A stretch of 64,000 nt of DNA from Marihabitans asiaticum (GCF_007828725.1 NZ_VIUW01000002.1:1-64000), one strand, 5' to 3'; positions 26,616 through 35,571 are shown, numbered from the stretch's first letter. Notes: generated from the sequence alone by a model not told the origin. Numbers and translations: made by a program.

Positions 26616-27983
26616 ATGCCAGACGACCGACGACGGAGCTCTCGCCGGGACGACGACGACGCCCTGACCTTCGACGTGCGTCGCGGGCGCGGCGAGGAGC
26701 GGCCCCGTGGCGCCCGGCCGCGTCCCGACGGGCAACGCAGGCCCTCATCGACGCGCCGACCCGCCCCTGGCCGGTCGGCGGACGAGACCGCTCGCGCCAT
26801 CCCCACGGGCTCGCGCGCGCGGCCCGAGCAGCCGCGCCGACCGGCCCGCCCCGAGCGGGCCGGAGCGTCCTCCTCCGGAGCTCGCGGCGACGGCGCGCCG
26901 CGGACCCGGGCGATGCCGGCGGCCTCGTCTGCGCCACGGCGACGCGCCGAGCCCGCCCCGTCGGGCCGGGCCCGCCCGCCGCGTTCGTCCGGCCCTCCCC
27001 GCACCGCCGCGCGACCACCGCGGCGGCGGCGCAACCCCCTTCGCACCCTCGGGATCGCCCTACTCTGCCTCGTGCTGCTCTGGGGCGGCGCGACGATGTG
27101 GGCGGTCAGCTCGGCCTGGGGCAAGGTCGAGCGGGTCGACGCCACCCCAGAGGGTGAGCGGGCGCAGAGCGAGGGGCGCAACGTCCTGCTCGTCGGCAGC
27201 GACGCCCGCGAGGACATGACCCGCGAGGAGCGCGAACGACTCGGCACCGGCCACGACCTCGGCGGCCAGCGCACCGACTCGATCATCCTGCTGCACACCG
27301 GCGGTGACCGGCCGGTGCTCATGTCGATCCCCCGCGACTCCTACGTGGAGATCCCCGGGCACGGGATGAACAAGATCAACGCCGCCTACTCGATCGGGGG
27401 TGCGAAGCTGCTCGGCCAGACCGTCGAGCAGAGCACCGGGCTGCGCGTCGACGGGTACATGGAGATCGGCTTCGGCGGCTTCGCCCAGGTCGTCGACGCG
27501 GTCGGCGGGGTCGACATCTGCGTCCCGCGCGACATGGACGACCCCAAGGCGCACATCAATCTCAAGAAGGGCTGCCAGACCCTGGACGGCAAGAACGCCC
27601 TGGGGTACGTGCGAGCCCGATACTCCGACCCCGAGGGCGACATCGGTCGCGCCAAGCGCCAGCGTCAGTTCCTCGGCGCGCTCATGGGCCAGGTCGCGAC
27701 GCCGAGCACCGTGGCTCAGCCGTGGCGGATCCACTCGATCGGATCGGACTCCGCCGGAGCCCTGACCGTCGGGGAGGACGACTCGATGCTCGAGACCGCG
27801 CGCGCCTTCCTGGCGATGAGGACCGTGGCGAAGGGGGACGGCGACTCGGTCGTCGTGCCGGTGGCCAACGCCAACCTGCCGACGGCCGCGGGCACGGCCG
27901 TGGAGTGGGACCAGGCCCGGGCGCAGGCCCTCTTCGAGGACCTGCGGACGAACCGCCCCCTGTCGGTGAAGCCCACGAGCTGA
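26616..27983 (+). CDS. LytR-CpsA-Psr (LCP) family glycopolymer ligase
   Basis: A 455-aa protein: residues 1-140 are a very basic Arg/Pro-rich disordered cytoplasmic tail, 142-166 a transmembrane helix (LGIALLCLVLLWGGATMWAV), and the rest the extracytoplasmic LCP domain, with NVLLVGSDAREDMTREER, QRTDSIILLHTGGDRPVLMSIPRDSYVEIPG, MNKINAAYSIGG and NALGYVRARYSDPEGDIGRAKRQRQFL. The conserved Arg and Asp residues of the phosphotransfer site are present. LCP enzymes attach lipid-linked glycopolymers to peptidoglycan, a fitting end step for the nearby glycan operon. TAGTGT stands 6 bases before the ATG and there is no Shine-Dalgarno. Confidence 0.93.
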   Translation: MPDDRRRSSRRDDDDALTFDVRRGRGEERPRGARPRPDGQRRPSSTRRPAPGRSADETARAIPTGSRARPEQPRRPARPERAGASSSGARGDGAPRTRAMPAASSAPRRRAEPAPSGRARPPRSSGPPRTAARPPRRRRNPLRTLGIALLCLVLLWGGATMWAVSSAWGKVERVDATPEGERAQSEGRNVLLVGSDAREDMTREERERLGTGHDLGGQRTDSIILLHTGGDRPVLMSIPRDSYVEIPGHGMNKINAAYSIGGAKLLGQTVEQSTGLRVDGYMEIGFGGFAQVVDAVGGVDICVPRDMDDPKAHINLKKGCQTLDGKNALGYVRARYSDPEGDIGRAKRQRQFLGALMGQVATPSTVAQPWRIHSIGSDSAGALTVGEDDSMLETARAFLAMRTVAKGDGDSVVVPVANANLPTAAGTAVEWDQARAQALFEDLRTNRPLSVKPTS

Positions 27984-27995
27984 CCGCCTGCCGGG

Positions 27996-28012
27996 CACCC
28001 CGTGGCGGGGTG
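27996..28012 (+). terminator. Short hairpin after the LCP gene
   Basis: CACCCC (27996-28001) and GGGGTG (28007-28012) pair around GTGGC, 12 bases after the LCP stop and just before the -10 of the next gene. There is no U-tract. It is a weak but well placed candidate. Confidence 0.4.
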
Positions 28013-28041
28013 GCCGCACCGCGCCGACTACCGTGCGCTGC

Positions 28042-28899
28042 ATGAGCGAGACCATCAGCAGGATCGGGATCATCGGGTGCGGCCTCATGGGCGCGGGCAT
28101 CGCCGAGGTGTGCGCGAAGGCCGGCAGCGACGTCATCGTCGTCGAGTCCGACGACGAGCGGGCGAAGGCCGGGCGCGCGCGCCTGGAGAAGTCGCTGACC
28201 CGCGCGCAGGAACGCGGCAAGATCGACGACGCCGCCGCCGTGCTGGAGCGGGTCCAGGTCGTCACCGAGATCGCTTCGCTCGCCGACCGGCAGCTCGTCA
28301 TCGAGGCCATCGTCGAGGACGAGCAGGCCAAGGTCGACCTCTTCGCCCGCCTCGACGAGGTGGTCACCGACCCCGAGGCGATCCTCGCGTCGAACACCAG
28401 CTCGATCCCGATCGTCAACATCGCGGGGGCGACGAGCCGGCCGCAGCAGGTGATGGGGGTGCACTTCTTCAACCCGGTCCCGGTGCTCCGGCTGGTCGAG
28501 CTCGTCCCGGCTCTCACCACCGCCGACGCCACGCTCGAGCGCGCACGCGAGTACGTCGAGGGGACGCTCGGCAAGGAGGCGATCGTCTGCCAGGACCGCG
28601 CCGGCTTCGTCGTCAACAGCCTGCTCATCCCCTTCATCCTCAGCGCCGTGCGGATGTACGAGGGCGGCTTCGCGACCGCCGAGGACATCGACAAGGGCAT
28701 GGTGCTCGGCGCCGCCCACCCGCAGGGCCCGCTGGCCCTGGCCGACCTCATCGGGCTGGACACCTGCCTCTCGGCGGCGGAGTCGATGTACGCCGAGTAC
28801 AAGGAGCCCCTGCACGCCCCTCCGGCCCTGCTGCGCCGCATGGTGTCCGCGGGCCACCTCGGCCGCAAGAGCGGCAAAGGCTTCTACGACTACTCCTGA
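28042..28899 (+). CDS. 3-hydroxybutyryl-CoA dehydrogenase
   Basis: NAD(P)-dependent oxidation/reduction between 3-hydroxybutyryl-CoA and acetoacetyl-CoA, in fatty-acid oxidation, phenylacetate degradation or butyrate/PHB metabolism. The 285-aa protein has the usual single-domain length with RIGIIGCGLMGAGIAEV for NAD binding, SNTSSIPI, MGVHFFNPVPVLRLVELVPA (catalytic His) and the C-terminal GHLGRKSGKGFYDYS. The ATG at 28042 has TACCGT 7 bases upstream and no Shine-Dalgarno. Three repeat units and a strong hairpin follow. Together with scoAB, a role in acetoacetyl-CoA turnover is plausible. Confidence 0.95.
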   Translation: MSETISRIGIIGCGLMGAGIAEVCAKAGSDVIVVESDDERAKAGRARLEKSLTRAQERGKIDDAAAVLERVQVVTEIASLADRQLVIEAIVEDEQAKVDLFARLDEVVTDPEAILASNTSSIPIVNIAGATSRPQQVMGVHFFNPVPVLRLVELVPALTTADATLERAREYVEGTLGKEAIVCQDRAGFVVNSLLIPFILSAVRMYEGGFATAEDIDKGMVLGAAHPQGPLALADLIGLDTCLSAAESMYAEYKEPLHAPPALLRRMVSAGHLGRKSGKGFYDYS

Positions 28900-28910
28900 C
28901 CGGCCCCCTC

Positions 28911-29028
28911 CTTCGCAGATCCCCGGGGAACCTCAGACGAACGGCCCCACCCCTTCGCAGATCCCCGGGGAACCTCAGACGAACGGCCCCACCCCTTCGC
29001 AGATCCCCGGGGAACCTCAGACGAACGG
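28911..29028 (+). repeat. 37-bp dispersed repeat, array 1 (three copies)
   Basis: Copies at 28911-28944 (5' end altered to CTCCTTCG), 28950-28986 and 28992-29028. Each begins CCCCTTCGCAG, has the palindromic core TCCCCGGGGA and ends AGACGAACGG. Copies 2 and 3 are identical, with CCCCA between units (42-base period). The array fills the space between the 3-hydroxybutyryl-CoA dehydrogenase stop and its terminator. Confidence 0.95.
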
Positions 29029-29029
29029 C

Positions 29030-29067
29030 ACAGCCCACGCACGGACCACGGTCCGCGCGTGGGCTGT
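29030..29067 (+). terminator. Strong hairpin after repeat array 1
   Basis: ACAGCCCACGC (29030-29040) pairs with GCGTGGGCTGT (29057-29067); after one mismatch, CGGACC (29042-29047) pairs with GGTCCG (29050-29055). The 18-pair stem is followed by TGCG, and it separates the dehydrogenase unit from the sulfide operon promoter. Confidence 0.75.
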
Positions 29068-29091
29068 TGCGTGGAGGCGCACTCCAGCGGG

Positions 29092-29119
29092 TTGACACCT
29101 ATACCTCGGGGGGTATCGT
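29092..29119 (+). promoter_or_regulatory. Sigma-70 type promoter of the sulfide operon
   Basis: TTGACA (29092-29097) and TATCGT (29114-29119) are separated by 16 bases and lie 40 bases before the GTG start of the first gene. This is the best -35/-10 pair in the window and, unlike most promoters here, it leaves a leader with a Shine-Dalgarno (AAGGAG, 29148-29153). Confidence 0.75.
29101..29116. promoter_or_regulatory. CsoR/CstR-like operator 1
   Basis: ATACC-N6-GGTAT (TCGGGG in the centre) occupies the spacer between -35 and -10 and reaches into the -10, so a bound repressor would block RNA polymerase. The arms match those of operator 2 exactly. Such A/T-flanked C/G-tract palindromes are typical of the copper and persulfide sensors CsoR and CstR; the assignment to a persulfide sensor is inferred from the genes it controls. 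Confidence 0.65.
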
Positions 29120-29131
29120 GTTCAGCAACAG

Positions 29132-29147
29132 ATACCCCCATAGGTAT
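29132..29147. promoter_or_regulatory. CsoR/CstR-like operator 2
   Basis: Second ATACC-N6-GGTAT site (CCCATA in the centre), 31 bases after the first, that is, three helical turns apart. It lies in the untranslated leader directly before the Shine-Dalgarno. Identical arms and same length as operator 1 make a double-site repression arrangement likely. Confidence 0.65.
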
Positions 29148-29158
29148 AAGGAGAAGGC

Positions 29159-30538
29159 GTGAACGCCCCTGTCATCCGCACGATCGAGACCGCCAGCCTC
29201 GGCGACCGCTCGTACCTGGCCCATGACGGTGAGGTCGCGGTCGTCGTCGACCCGCAGCGAGACATCGACCGCGTCCTGCACCTTGCCCGCGACGAAGGGG
29301 TGCGCATCACGCACGTCTTCGAGACCCACATCCACAACGACTACGTCACCGGCGGTCTTGCGCTGGCGAAGGAGACCGGCGCCGGCTACTACGTCAACGC
29401 CGACGACGAGGTCTCCTTCGAGCGCACCCCGATCCGCGACGGCGAGGTGGTCAAGGTCTCCCCCGGCATGCGGGTGCGGGCGATCCACACTCCCGGGCAC
29501 ACCTTCACCCACCTCTCCTACGCGCTGGAGAGCGTCGACGGCGACGAGATCGACGCTGTGGCCGTCTTCACCGGCGGCTCCCTGCTCTACGGAGCAACCG
29601 GACGCCCTGACCTGCTCGGTGCTGAGCACGCCGAGGAGCTGGCCCACCACCAGTTCGCCTCCGCCCACCGGCTCACGCGCGAGCTCCCCGACTCCGCCGA
29701 CGTCCTTCCCACCCACGGCTTCGGCTCGTTCTGCTCGGCCGGGTCCACCGGCGACACCACCGAGTCCACCATCGGCAAGGAGCAGGAGCACAACCCCGTG
29801 CTCACCGACGAGGAGGACGCCTGGGTGCAGTCCGTCCTCGACGGACTGGGCGCCTACCCGGCCTACTACGCGCACATGGGACCGTCGAACAGCGCCGGAC
29901 CGGACGCGGCCGACCTCACCCCGCCCAAGCTCGCGGACCGAGAGACCATCGCCGCTGCCCTCAAGGCCGGCGAGTGGGTGATCGACCTGCGCACCCGGAC
30001 CGCCTACGCGGCCGGCCACGTCCAGGGCAGCGTGAACTTCGGCGTGGACGGGCAGATGTCTACCTACCTCGGCTGGATCGTGCCCTGGGGCTCCTCGCTC
30101 ACCCTGCTCGGCGAGAGTCCGGAGCAGGTCGAGGAGGGCCAGCGCGAGCTCAGCCTGATCGGCTTCGACGAGGTCCGGGCCGCAGCCAGCGGCTCCCCCG
30201 CCGACTGGACCGACCAGCCGCTCGGTCGGCTCGAGCGCGCCGTCTTCGGTGACCTGGCCCAGGTGCGTCACCACCGCCCGGTCACCGTGCTCGACGTGCG
30301 CCAGAGCGGCGAGTACGAAGGGGGACACATCGAGGGCGCGGTGAACGTCCCGCTCCACGAGATCGTCGCCCGGGCCGATGAGGTGCCCGCCGGAGAGGTC
30401 TGGGTGCACTGCGCCGGCGGGTACCGGGCGTCGATCGCCGCCTCGATCCTCGCCGCCCAGGGGCGCTCGGTCGTCGCCGTCGACGACTCCTTCGACGAGG
30501 CGAAGGCCGCCGGCCTGTCGATCACCTCGCCCGCCTGA
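29159..30538 (+). CDS. MBL-fold persulfide dioxygenase-like protein with two rhodanese domains (CstB-like)
   Basis: A 459-aa fusion. Residues 1-240: metallo-beta-lactamase fold of the non-heme iron persulfide dioxygenase type, with FETHIHNDYVTGG (H57, H59, D61), HTPGHTFTHLSY and LPTHGFGSFC. Residues 265-345: a rhodanese domain without active-site Cys (VIDLRTRTAYAAGHVQGSVNFGVDG). Residues 370-459: an active rhodanese with VHCAGGYRAS (C418). CstB of Staphylococcus has the same order and oxidises persulfides while forming thiosulfate. Start GTG with AAGGAG 5 bases away. First gene of a three-gene operon with a sulfite/organosulfur exporter and a membrane rhodanese, directly behind the two operators. 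Confidence 0.88.
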   Translation: MNAPVIRTIETASLGDRSYLAHDGEVAVVVDPQRDIDRVLHLARDEGVRITHVFETHIHNDYVTGGLALAKETGAGYYVNADDEVSFERTPIRDGEVVKVSPGMRVRAIHTPGHTFTHLSYALESVDGDEIDAVAVFTGGSLLYGATGRPDLLGAEHAEELAHHQFASAHRLTRELPDSADVLPTHGFGSFCSAGSTGDTTESTIGKEQEHNPVLTDEEDAWVQSVLDGLGAYPAYYAHMGPSNSAGPDAADLTPPKLADRETIAAALKAGEWVIDLRTRTAYAAGHVQGSVNFGVDGQMSTYLGWIVPWGSSLTLLGESPEQVEEGQRELSLIGFDEVRAAASGSPADWTDQPLGRLERAVFGDLAQVRHHRPVTVLDVRQSGEYEGGHIEGAVNVPLHEIVARADEVPAGEVWVHCAGGYRASIAASILAAQGRSVVAVDDSFDEAKAAGLSITSPA

Positions 30539-30542
30539 CCCG

Positions 30543-31343
30543 GTGGCGCCCCTGCTCCTCGCGGCAGCCGTCGGGCTGGCTATCGGGCTCACGCTCGGCG
30601 CGCTCGGCGGCGGCGGGTCGATCCTCGCCGTCCCGGCCCTGGTCCTGCTGCTCGGCCAGGACGCGACCGCGGCGACCACCACGTCGCTCCTCGTCGTCGG
30701 CATCTCCTCCCTCGTGGGCATGGTCCCTCACGCCCGGGCGGGGAGGGTGCGGGTGGCGCAGGCGCTGGTGATCGGCGCACTCGGCACTCTCGGCTCCTTC
30801 GTCGGCTCCCGCCTTTCTTCGGCTGTCGACGACGCAGTCCTCATGACCGCCTTCGCGGCGCTCATGGCCGTCGTCGCCGTGCTCATGCTGCGGCGCACGG
30901 AGAGCGACGGCCCGGTCCGGGGTCTGGGTCCGATCGTGACGCGACGGCCGTTCACGATCTCCTGGCCCAGGGTCGGCGCGCTGCTCGTCCTCGCGAGCGT
31001 GATCGGGCTGCTGACCGGCTTCTTCGGGGTCGGCGGTGGGTTCCTCGTCGTGCCGGCCCTGGTGCTCGTCCTCGGGTTCGACATGCGGGTCGCGGTCGGC
31101 ACCTCGCTGCTCGTCATCGCCGTGAACTCGGCGACCGCACTGGCCTCACGGGCGGGTGGCACCGGAGTCGAGCTGGACTGGGCCCTGGTGCTCACCTTCA
31201 CCGGCATGACGGTGCTCGGCACCCTCGCCGGCGGCCGGGTCGCCGATCGCCTGCCCACGCAGCGCCTGAACCAGGCCTTCGCCGGTCTCGTGCTCGTGGT
31301 CGCCCTGGTCACCGCAGCGACCAGCGTCCCCGACCTGCTCTAG
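30543..31343 (+). CDS. TauE/SafE family sulfite/anion exporter
   Basis: A 266-aa membrane protein with about eight helices in two homologous halves: LAIGLTLGALGGGGSILAVPALVLLLGQDATAATTTSLLVVGISSLVG and LLTGFFGVGGGFLVVPALVLVLGFDMRVAVGTSLLVIAVNSATAL, the paired GxGGG...P signatures of the family. In sulfide-oxidising operons this transporter removes sulfite or thiosulfate made by the persulfide dioxygenase. The GTG start lies 4 bases after the stop of that gene, so the two are coupled. The frame is open upstream, but only the part from 30543 resembles the family. Confidence 0.9.
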   Translation: MAPLLLAAAVGLAIGLTLGALGGGGSILAVPALVLLLGQDATAATTTSLLVVGISSLVGMVPHARAGRVRVAQALVIGALGTLGSFVGSRLSSAVDDAVLMTAFAALMAVVAVLMLRRTESDGPVRGLGPIVTRRPFTISWPRVGALLVLASVIGLLTGFFGVGGGFLVVPALVLVLGFDMRVAVGTSLLVIAVNSATALASRAGGTGVELDWALVLTFTGMTVLGTLAGGRVADRLPTQRLNQAFAGLVLVVALVTAATSVPDLL

Positions 31344-31436
31344 CCCCCTGAGCCGCCCCTGCCCCTCGACATCTCAGCCCCATCTGCAGCCACCCGGACC
31401 TGGCGTCCGACCCCTGACGAAGGAGAAACCTCACCC

Positions 31437-32009
31437 ATGACCATCACGACCACTCCCCGATCCCTCGACGCAGCCGCCCTGCACGAGCTCCTCGACGGAG
31501 CGCAGGCGCCGGTCATCGTCGACGTGCGTGCCGCGCCGGAGTTCGAGACCGCGCACATCCCCGGCTCCGTGCACATCCCGCTCGACCTGCTCCAGGCGCA
31601 TCCTGAGCGGATCGTCGACGCGCTGGCCGACGACGTCGTCCTCGTCTGCCGCTCCGGCAACCGCGCTGCTCAGGCCTCGGACACCCTCGAGCGCAGCCAC
31701 AGCGGCGCCCGGGTGCTCGACGGCGGCATCCTCGCCTGGGAGATGGCAGGCGGGCCACTCACCCGTGGTCGCCCGGCGTGGGAGCTCGAGCGTCAGGTCC
31801 GCCTCGTCGCAGGAGGGATCGTCCTCGCCTCGGTGCTGGCGAGCACGGTCGCCCCGAGGGCCAAGTGGGTGGCCGGCGCCATCGGGACCGGGCTGACCGG
31901 CGCCGCACTCACCGACACCTGCGCCATGGGCGCCCTGCTGTCCCGGCTGCCCTACAACCGTCGCGGCGCCCCCGAGGTCGAGGACGTCGTGGAGCGGCTC
32001 GCCGGCTGA
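31437..32009 (+). CDS. Rhodanese domain with C-terminal DUF2892 membrane hairpin
   Basis: A 190-aa protein: a rhodanese domain (about 10-110) with LDAAALHELLDGAQAPVIVDVRAAPEFETAHIPGSVHIPL and active-site loop CRSGNR (C71), then two helices (about 125-165) of the DUF2892/YgaP type. It would carry or transfer sulfane sulfur at the membrane. It is 93 bases after the exporter gene and has its own Shine-Dalgarno (AAGGAG), so it probably is the third gene of the sulfide operon. It converges on the fadE25 gene with 32 bases between. Confidence 0.9.
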   Translation: MTITTTPRSLDAAALHELLDGAQAPVIVDVRAAPEFETAHIPGSVHIPLDLLQAHPERIVDALADDVVLVCRSGNRAAQASDTLERSHSGARVLDGGILAWEMAGGPLTRGRPAWELERQVRLVAGGIVLASVLASTVAPRAKWVAGAIGTGLTGAALTDTCAMGALLSRLPYNRRGAPEVEDVVERLAG

Positions 32010-32041
32010 CCGGCGCCTGGGCGCTGGCAGGCGAAGGGGGG

Positions 32042-33223
32042 TCAGCGCCCGCCGGTTCGACCGGCCAGCAGCTGACGGGCCATGACCACCCGCTGGATCT
32101 CGTTGGTGCCCTCGTAGATCTGGGTGATCTTGGCGTCTCGCATCATCCGCTCGACCGGGAAGTCGCGGGTGTATCCCGCACCGCCGAGGAGCTGCACGGC
32201 ATCGGTCGTGATCTTCATCGCGACATCCGAGGCGAAGCACTTCGCGGCTGCGCCGAAGAACGGCAGGTCCTCGTCCATCCGCTCCGACTTCGCCGAGGCG
32301 ACGTACACCATCTGCCGGGCCGCCTCGAGCTGCATGGCCATGTCGGCGAGCATGAACTGGATCCCCTGGAACTGCGCGATGGCCTTGCCGAACTGCTGAC
32401 GCTCCGTGACGTAGGCCACCGCCTGGTCCAGGGCACCCTGCGCGATCCCGACCGCCTGGGCGCCGATCGTGATCCGGGTGTGGTCGAGGGTGCGCAGGGC
32501 GATCTTCAGACCCTCGCCCTCGGCGCCGACCATCCGGTCGCCAGGAAGGCGGACGTTGTCGAAGTGCAGCTCACGGGTCGGGCTGCCCTTGATGCCGAGC
32601 TTGCGCTCCTTCTCGCCGAAGGTGAAGCCCTCGTCGGACTTCTCGACGACGAAGGCGGAGATGTTGCGTCCGCGCTCACCGTCGGGATCGGTCACGGCGA
32701 GCACGGTGTAGAAGTCAGAGACGCCGGCGTTGGTGATCCACGCCTTGCTCCCCTTGAGCACCCAGTCCTCGCCGTCGCGGGTCGCCTTGCAGCGCATGCC
32801 GGCGGTGTCCGAGCCGGCCTCGCGCTCGGAGAGCCCGTAGGAGAAGAAGCTGGCACCCGAGGCCAGAGCGGGGAGGTACCGGCCCTTGAGGTCCTCGCTC
32901 CCGGCGAGGATCACCGGCATCGACCCGAGCTTGTTCACGGCCGGGATGAGACCCGAGCTGGCGCAGGCGCGGGAGACTTCCTCGATGATGATGCTCACCG
33001 CGAGCGCGTCGGCCCCCACGCCGTCGTACTCCTCCGCGACGTGTGCCGCGTGGAAGTCGGCGGCGACGAGCGCGTCGTGCGCCTCCTGCGGGTAGCGGCT
33101 CTCCTCGTCGACGGCGGCGGCGAAGGGGACGATCTTGTCCTCCGCCACGGCGCGCACCGCCTCGCGGATCGCCTCGTGGTCCTCAGAGATGCGGAAAAGG
33201 TCCTCGGTGGTCACGACTCGCAT
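32042..33223 (-). CDS. fadE25: Acyl-CoA dehydrogenase, FadE25-like (short-chain/butyryl type)
   Basis: A 393-aa flavoenzyme. It has the FAD/substrate blocks [42 protein letters not shown] and the catalytic glutamate region [22 protein letters not shown]. It introduces the alpha,beta double bond in short-chain acyl-CoAs during beta-oxidation. I chose ATG 33221-33223 ([23 protein letters not shown]). In M. tuberculosis fadE25 sits directly beside purE-purK as here, with ugd and a CoA-binding protein gene inserted between in this genome. There is no clear Shine-Dalgarno. Confidence 0.93.
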   Translation of the reverse strand: MRVVTTEDLFRISEDHEAIREAVRAVAEDKIVPFAAAVDEESRYPQEAHDALVAADFHAAHVAEEYDGVGADALAVSIIIEEVSRACASSGLIPAVNKLGSMPVILAGSEDLKGRYLPALASGASFFSYGLSEREAGSDTAGMRCKATRDGEDWVLKGSKAWITNAGVSDFYTVLAVTDPDGERGRNISAFVVEKSDEGFTFGEKERKLGIKGSPTRELHFDNVRLPGDRMVGAEGEGLKIALRTLDHTRITIGAQAVGIAQGALDQAVAYVTERQQFGKAIAQFQGIQFMLADMAMQLEAARQMVYVASAKSERMDEDLPFFGAAAKCFASDVAMKITTDAVQLLGGAGYTRDFPVERMMRDAKITQIYEGTNEIQRVVMARQLLAGRTGGR

Positions 33224-33287
33224 GCTACGTCCGGGCCGTCGCCACCCCACCCGGCTGGGCGTGTGGCCTTCGCCTCAGCCGCTCCCT

Positions 33288-33305
33288 GCGGGCCGGACGG
33301 CCCGC
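33288..33305 (-). terminator. Hairpin after ugd
   Basis: GCGGGCCG (33288-33295) and CGGCCCGC (33298-33305) pair around GA, 45 bases past the ugd stop on the minus strand. The loop of two must open by one pair. No U-tract is visible. Confidence 0.45.
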
Positions 33306-33349
33306 TCCCGTCGAGCGGCCCTCAGGCCCCCAGGAGTCCGAGAAGCACC

Positions 33350-34525
33350 TCAGGAGTCGGAGCCGAAGAGGTCGCGGGTGTAGACCTTGTCGGCGACGTC
33401 GGCCAGGTCATCGGTCCGGCGGTTGGCCACGATGAGATCGCTGAGCGCCTTGAACTCCTCCCGGTCCCGGATCACCCGTGACCCGAAGAAGGTCTCCTCC
33501 TCCAGCTCGGGCTCGAAGACGACGACCTCGACCCCCTTCGCCTTGATCCGCTTCATGATCCCCTGGATCGAGGAGGCGCGGAAGTTGTCCGAGCCGCTCT
33601 TCATGATCAACCGGTGGATGCCCACCACCCGCGGCTGGTGGCGCAGGATGTCCTCGGCGACGAAGTCCTTGCGGGTGCGGTTGGAGTCCACGATCGCCTG
33701 CATGAGGTTCTGCGGGACGTCCTGGTAGTTCGCCAGCATCTGCTTGGTGTCCTTGGGCAGGCAGTACCCGCCGTAGCCGAAGCTGGGGTTGTTGTAGTGC
33801 TTCCCGATCCGCGGGTCCAGACCGACCCCCTCGATGATCTGACGCGTGTTCAGCCCGTGGGTCGCGGCGAAGGTGTCGAGCTCGTTGAAGTACGCGACCC
33901 GCATCGCGAGGTAGGTGTTGGCGAAGAGCTTGATCGCCTCGGCCTCGGTGGAGTCGGTCAGCAGGACCGGCACGTCGGACTCCTCGCTGGCCGAGAGCAG
34001 CAGGTCGGCGAACTGCTGCGCCCGGTCGCTGATCTCACCGACGACGATGCGGGAAGGGTGGAGGTTGTCGTGCAACGCCTTGCCCTCGCGCAGGAACTCC
34101 GGGGAGAACACGATGTTCTCGCTGCCGGTCCGCTCCCGCAGCGACGCGGTGTACCCGACCGGGATGGTCGACTTGATGACCATCGTCGCGTCGGGGTTGA
34201 TCGCCAGCACGTCGGCGACCACGCTCTCCACGGTCGAGGTGTTGAAGTAGTTGGTCTGCGGGTCGTAGTCGGTCGGGGTGGCGATGATGACGAAGCGGGC
34301 ATCGCCGTAGGCGTCCTGCTTGTCCAGGGTGAACCGCAGGTCCAGCTCACGCTCGTCGAGGAAGGCCTGGATGTCCACGTCCTGGATCGGGCTGCGCCGC
34401 CGCTCGAGCATCGCCACCCGCTCCTCGTCGATGTCGAAGCCGACGACCTCGCACACCTGCGAGAGCAGCACCGCCATCGACAGCCCCACGTACCCGGTCC
34501 CGACCACAGCGATCTTGGTAGTCAC
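33350..34525 (-). CDS. ugd: UDP-glucose 6-dehydrogenase
   Basis: Oxidises UDP-glucose to UDP-glucuronate with two NAD, feeding surface polysaccharides. The 391-aa protein is of the short E. coli Ugd type, with [20 protein letters not shown] at the N-terminus, [56 protein letters not shown] and the catalytic cysteine loop [13 protein letters not shown]. Start GTG (34523-34525); no Shine-Dalgarno. It is not in the usual mycobacterial neighbourhood of fadE25/purE, so it is likely an addition. A glycosyltransferase operon using glucuronate is not identified, but those at 13-20 kb are candidates. Confidence 0.95.
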   Translation of the reverse strand: MTTKIAVVGTGYVGLSMAVLLSQVCEVVGFDIDEERVAMLERRRSPIQDVDIQAFLDERELDLRFTLDKQDAYGDARFVIIATPTDYDPQTNYFNTSTVESVVADVLAINPDATMVIKSTIPVGYTASLRERTGSENIVFSPEFLREGKALHDNLHPSRIVVGEISDRAQQFADLLLSASEESDVPVLLTDSTEAEAIKLFANTYLAMRVAYFNELDTFAATHGLNTRQIIEGVGLDPRIGKHYNNPSFGYGGYCLPKDTKQMLANYQDVPQNLMQAIVDSNRTRKDFVAEDILRHQPRVVGIHRLIMKSGSDNFRASSIQGIMKRIKAKGVEVVVFEPELEEETFFGSRVIRDREEFKALSDLIVANRRTDDLADVADKVYTRDLFGSDS

Positions 34526-34566
34526 GCGCCATTGCTATCACAGGCCCAGGGGGCTTGACTGGGGCC

Positions 34567-35022
34567 ATGACCCTGACGCACCAGAACGACGACGACGTCA
34601 TGCGCATGCTCATCAACGACCCCGGCAGGTGGGTCGTCGTGGGGCTGTCGAACAACAGGGAGCGAGACGCCTTCCACGTGGCCCGCTGGCTCAAGATCGA
34701 GATGGGCAAGACGATCATCCCGGTCCACCCCGACGCCGAGGAGGTCGACGGCGACACCGGCTACGCCACGATCGGCGACATCCCGGACGGGACCGACGTC
34801 AAGGTCGTCGACTGCTTCGTCGGCAGCGACCAGGTCGGCGCGGTCGTGGACGAGGCGATCGCGCACAAGGACCGGCTCACCATCGACGCGGTCTGGATGC
34901 AGCGCGGGGTGATCGACGCCGCGGCCGCCGAGCGCGCGCGGGAGGCCGGGCTGCTCGTCGTCATGGACACCTGCCCCAAGATCGAGTGGCGGCGGCTGCG
35001 GGCGGAGGGCTCGCACCGCTGA
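34567..35022 (+). CDS. CoA-binding domain protein (YccU-like)
   Basis: A 151-aa single-domain Rossmann protein of the CoA-binding family. It begins MTLTHQNDDDVMRMLINDPGRWVVVGLSNNRERDAFHVARWL, where VVGLSNNxxR is the nucleotide loop, and continues IIPVHPDAEEVDGDTGYATIGDIPDGTDVKVVDCFVGSD and VWMQRGVIDAAAAERAREAGLLVVMDTCPKIEW, the MQxGV..E and DxCxK signatures. Proteins of this type bind CoA or CoA-derived ligands; the physiological role is unsettled. It is divergent from ugd with 41 bases between, and its 3' end converges on purE. TTGACT 6 bases before the ATG may be a weak -10. Confidence 0.88.
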   Translation: MTLTHQNDDDVMRMLINDPGRWVVVGLSNNRERDAFHVARWLKIEMGKTIIPVHPDAEEVDGDTGYATIGDIPDGTDVKVVDCFVGSDQVGAVVDEAIAHKDRLTIDAVWMQRGVIDAAAAERAREAGLLVVMDTCPKIEWRRLRAEGSHR

Positions 35023-35049
35023 GCGCAGGCCCCTCCCGCACCTCGGCAG

Positions 35050-35091
35050 GCGAAGGGGTCAGAGCTGGCGGCGCAGCGCCTCCCCCTTCGC
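35050..35091. terminator. Inverted CGAAGGGG pair around the purE stop
   Basis: GCGAAGGGG (35050-35058) and CCCCTTCGC (35083-35091) can pair across 24 bases, with GGCG and CGCC inside. The hairpin spans the purE stop codon and lies 28 bases after the convergent CoA-binding protein stop. Weaker than the other hairpins of this kind because of the long loop. Confidence 0.45.
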
Positions 35092-35571
35092 GTGGGCGGT
35101 CTGGCGCAGCTCCTCGGCGTGGTCGACGAGCGCCTGCCGCAGGCGACCGGCCTCCTCCCCATCGCCGGCGGCGAGGACCCGCGCGGCCAGCAGCCCGGCG
35201 TTGCGCGCGCCGCCGACGGCGACCGTGGCGACCGGGATGCCTGCGGGCATCTGCACGATGGAGAGCAGCGAGTCCAGCCCGTCGAGGTGCTTCAGCGGCA
35301 CCGGCACGCCGACGACGGGCAGCGGGGTGACCGCGGCGAGCATGCCGGGCAGGTGCGCTGCGCCCCCTGCCCCGGCCACGATGACCCGCAGCCCGCGCTC
35401 GGCCGCGGAGCGCCCGTACTCGATCATCTCCGTCGGCATCCGGTGGGCGGAGACCACGTCGGCCTCGTAGGCCACGTCGAGCTCGTCGAGCACCTCGGCG
35501 GCCGCGCGCATGACCGGCCAGTCGCTGTCGCTACCCATGACGATCCCGACGACGGGGGTGGTCTCACTCAC
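35059..35571 (-). CDS. purE: N5-carboxyaminoimidazole ribonucleotide mutase
   Basis: Moves the carboxyl of N5-CAIR to form 4-carboxy-AIR in purine synthesis. The 170-aa protein has [17 protein letters not shown] (phosphate loop), VVSAHRMP (SAHR with the catalytic His), [18 protein letters not shown] and [36 protein letters not shown]. It is class I, which works with PurK; the purK gene overlaps it by 8 bases. The start is GTG (35569-35571) inside the end of purK, so translation is coupled. Confidence 0.97.
   Translation of the reverse strand: MSETTPVVGIVMGSDSDWPVMRAAAEVLDELDVAYEADVVSAHRMPTEMIEYGRSAAERGLRVIVAGAGGAAHLPGMLAAVTPLPVVGVPVPLKHLDGLDSLLSIVQMPAGIPVATVAVGGARNAGLLAARVLAAGDGEEAGRLRQALVDHAEELRQTAHAKGEALRRQL

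Noticed and set aside
28911-29028. Repeat arrays as a CRISPR
   Set aside because: Spacers are only 5-9 bases and nearly identical, units are palindromic at the core, and there are no cas genes.
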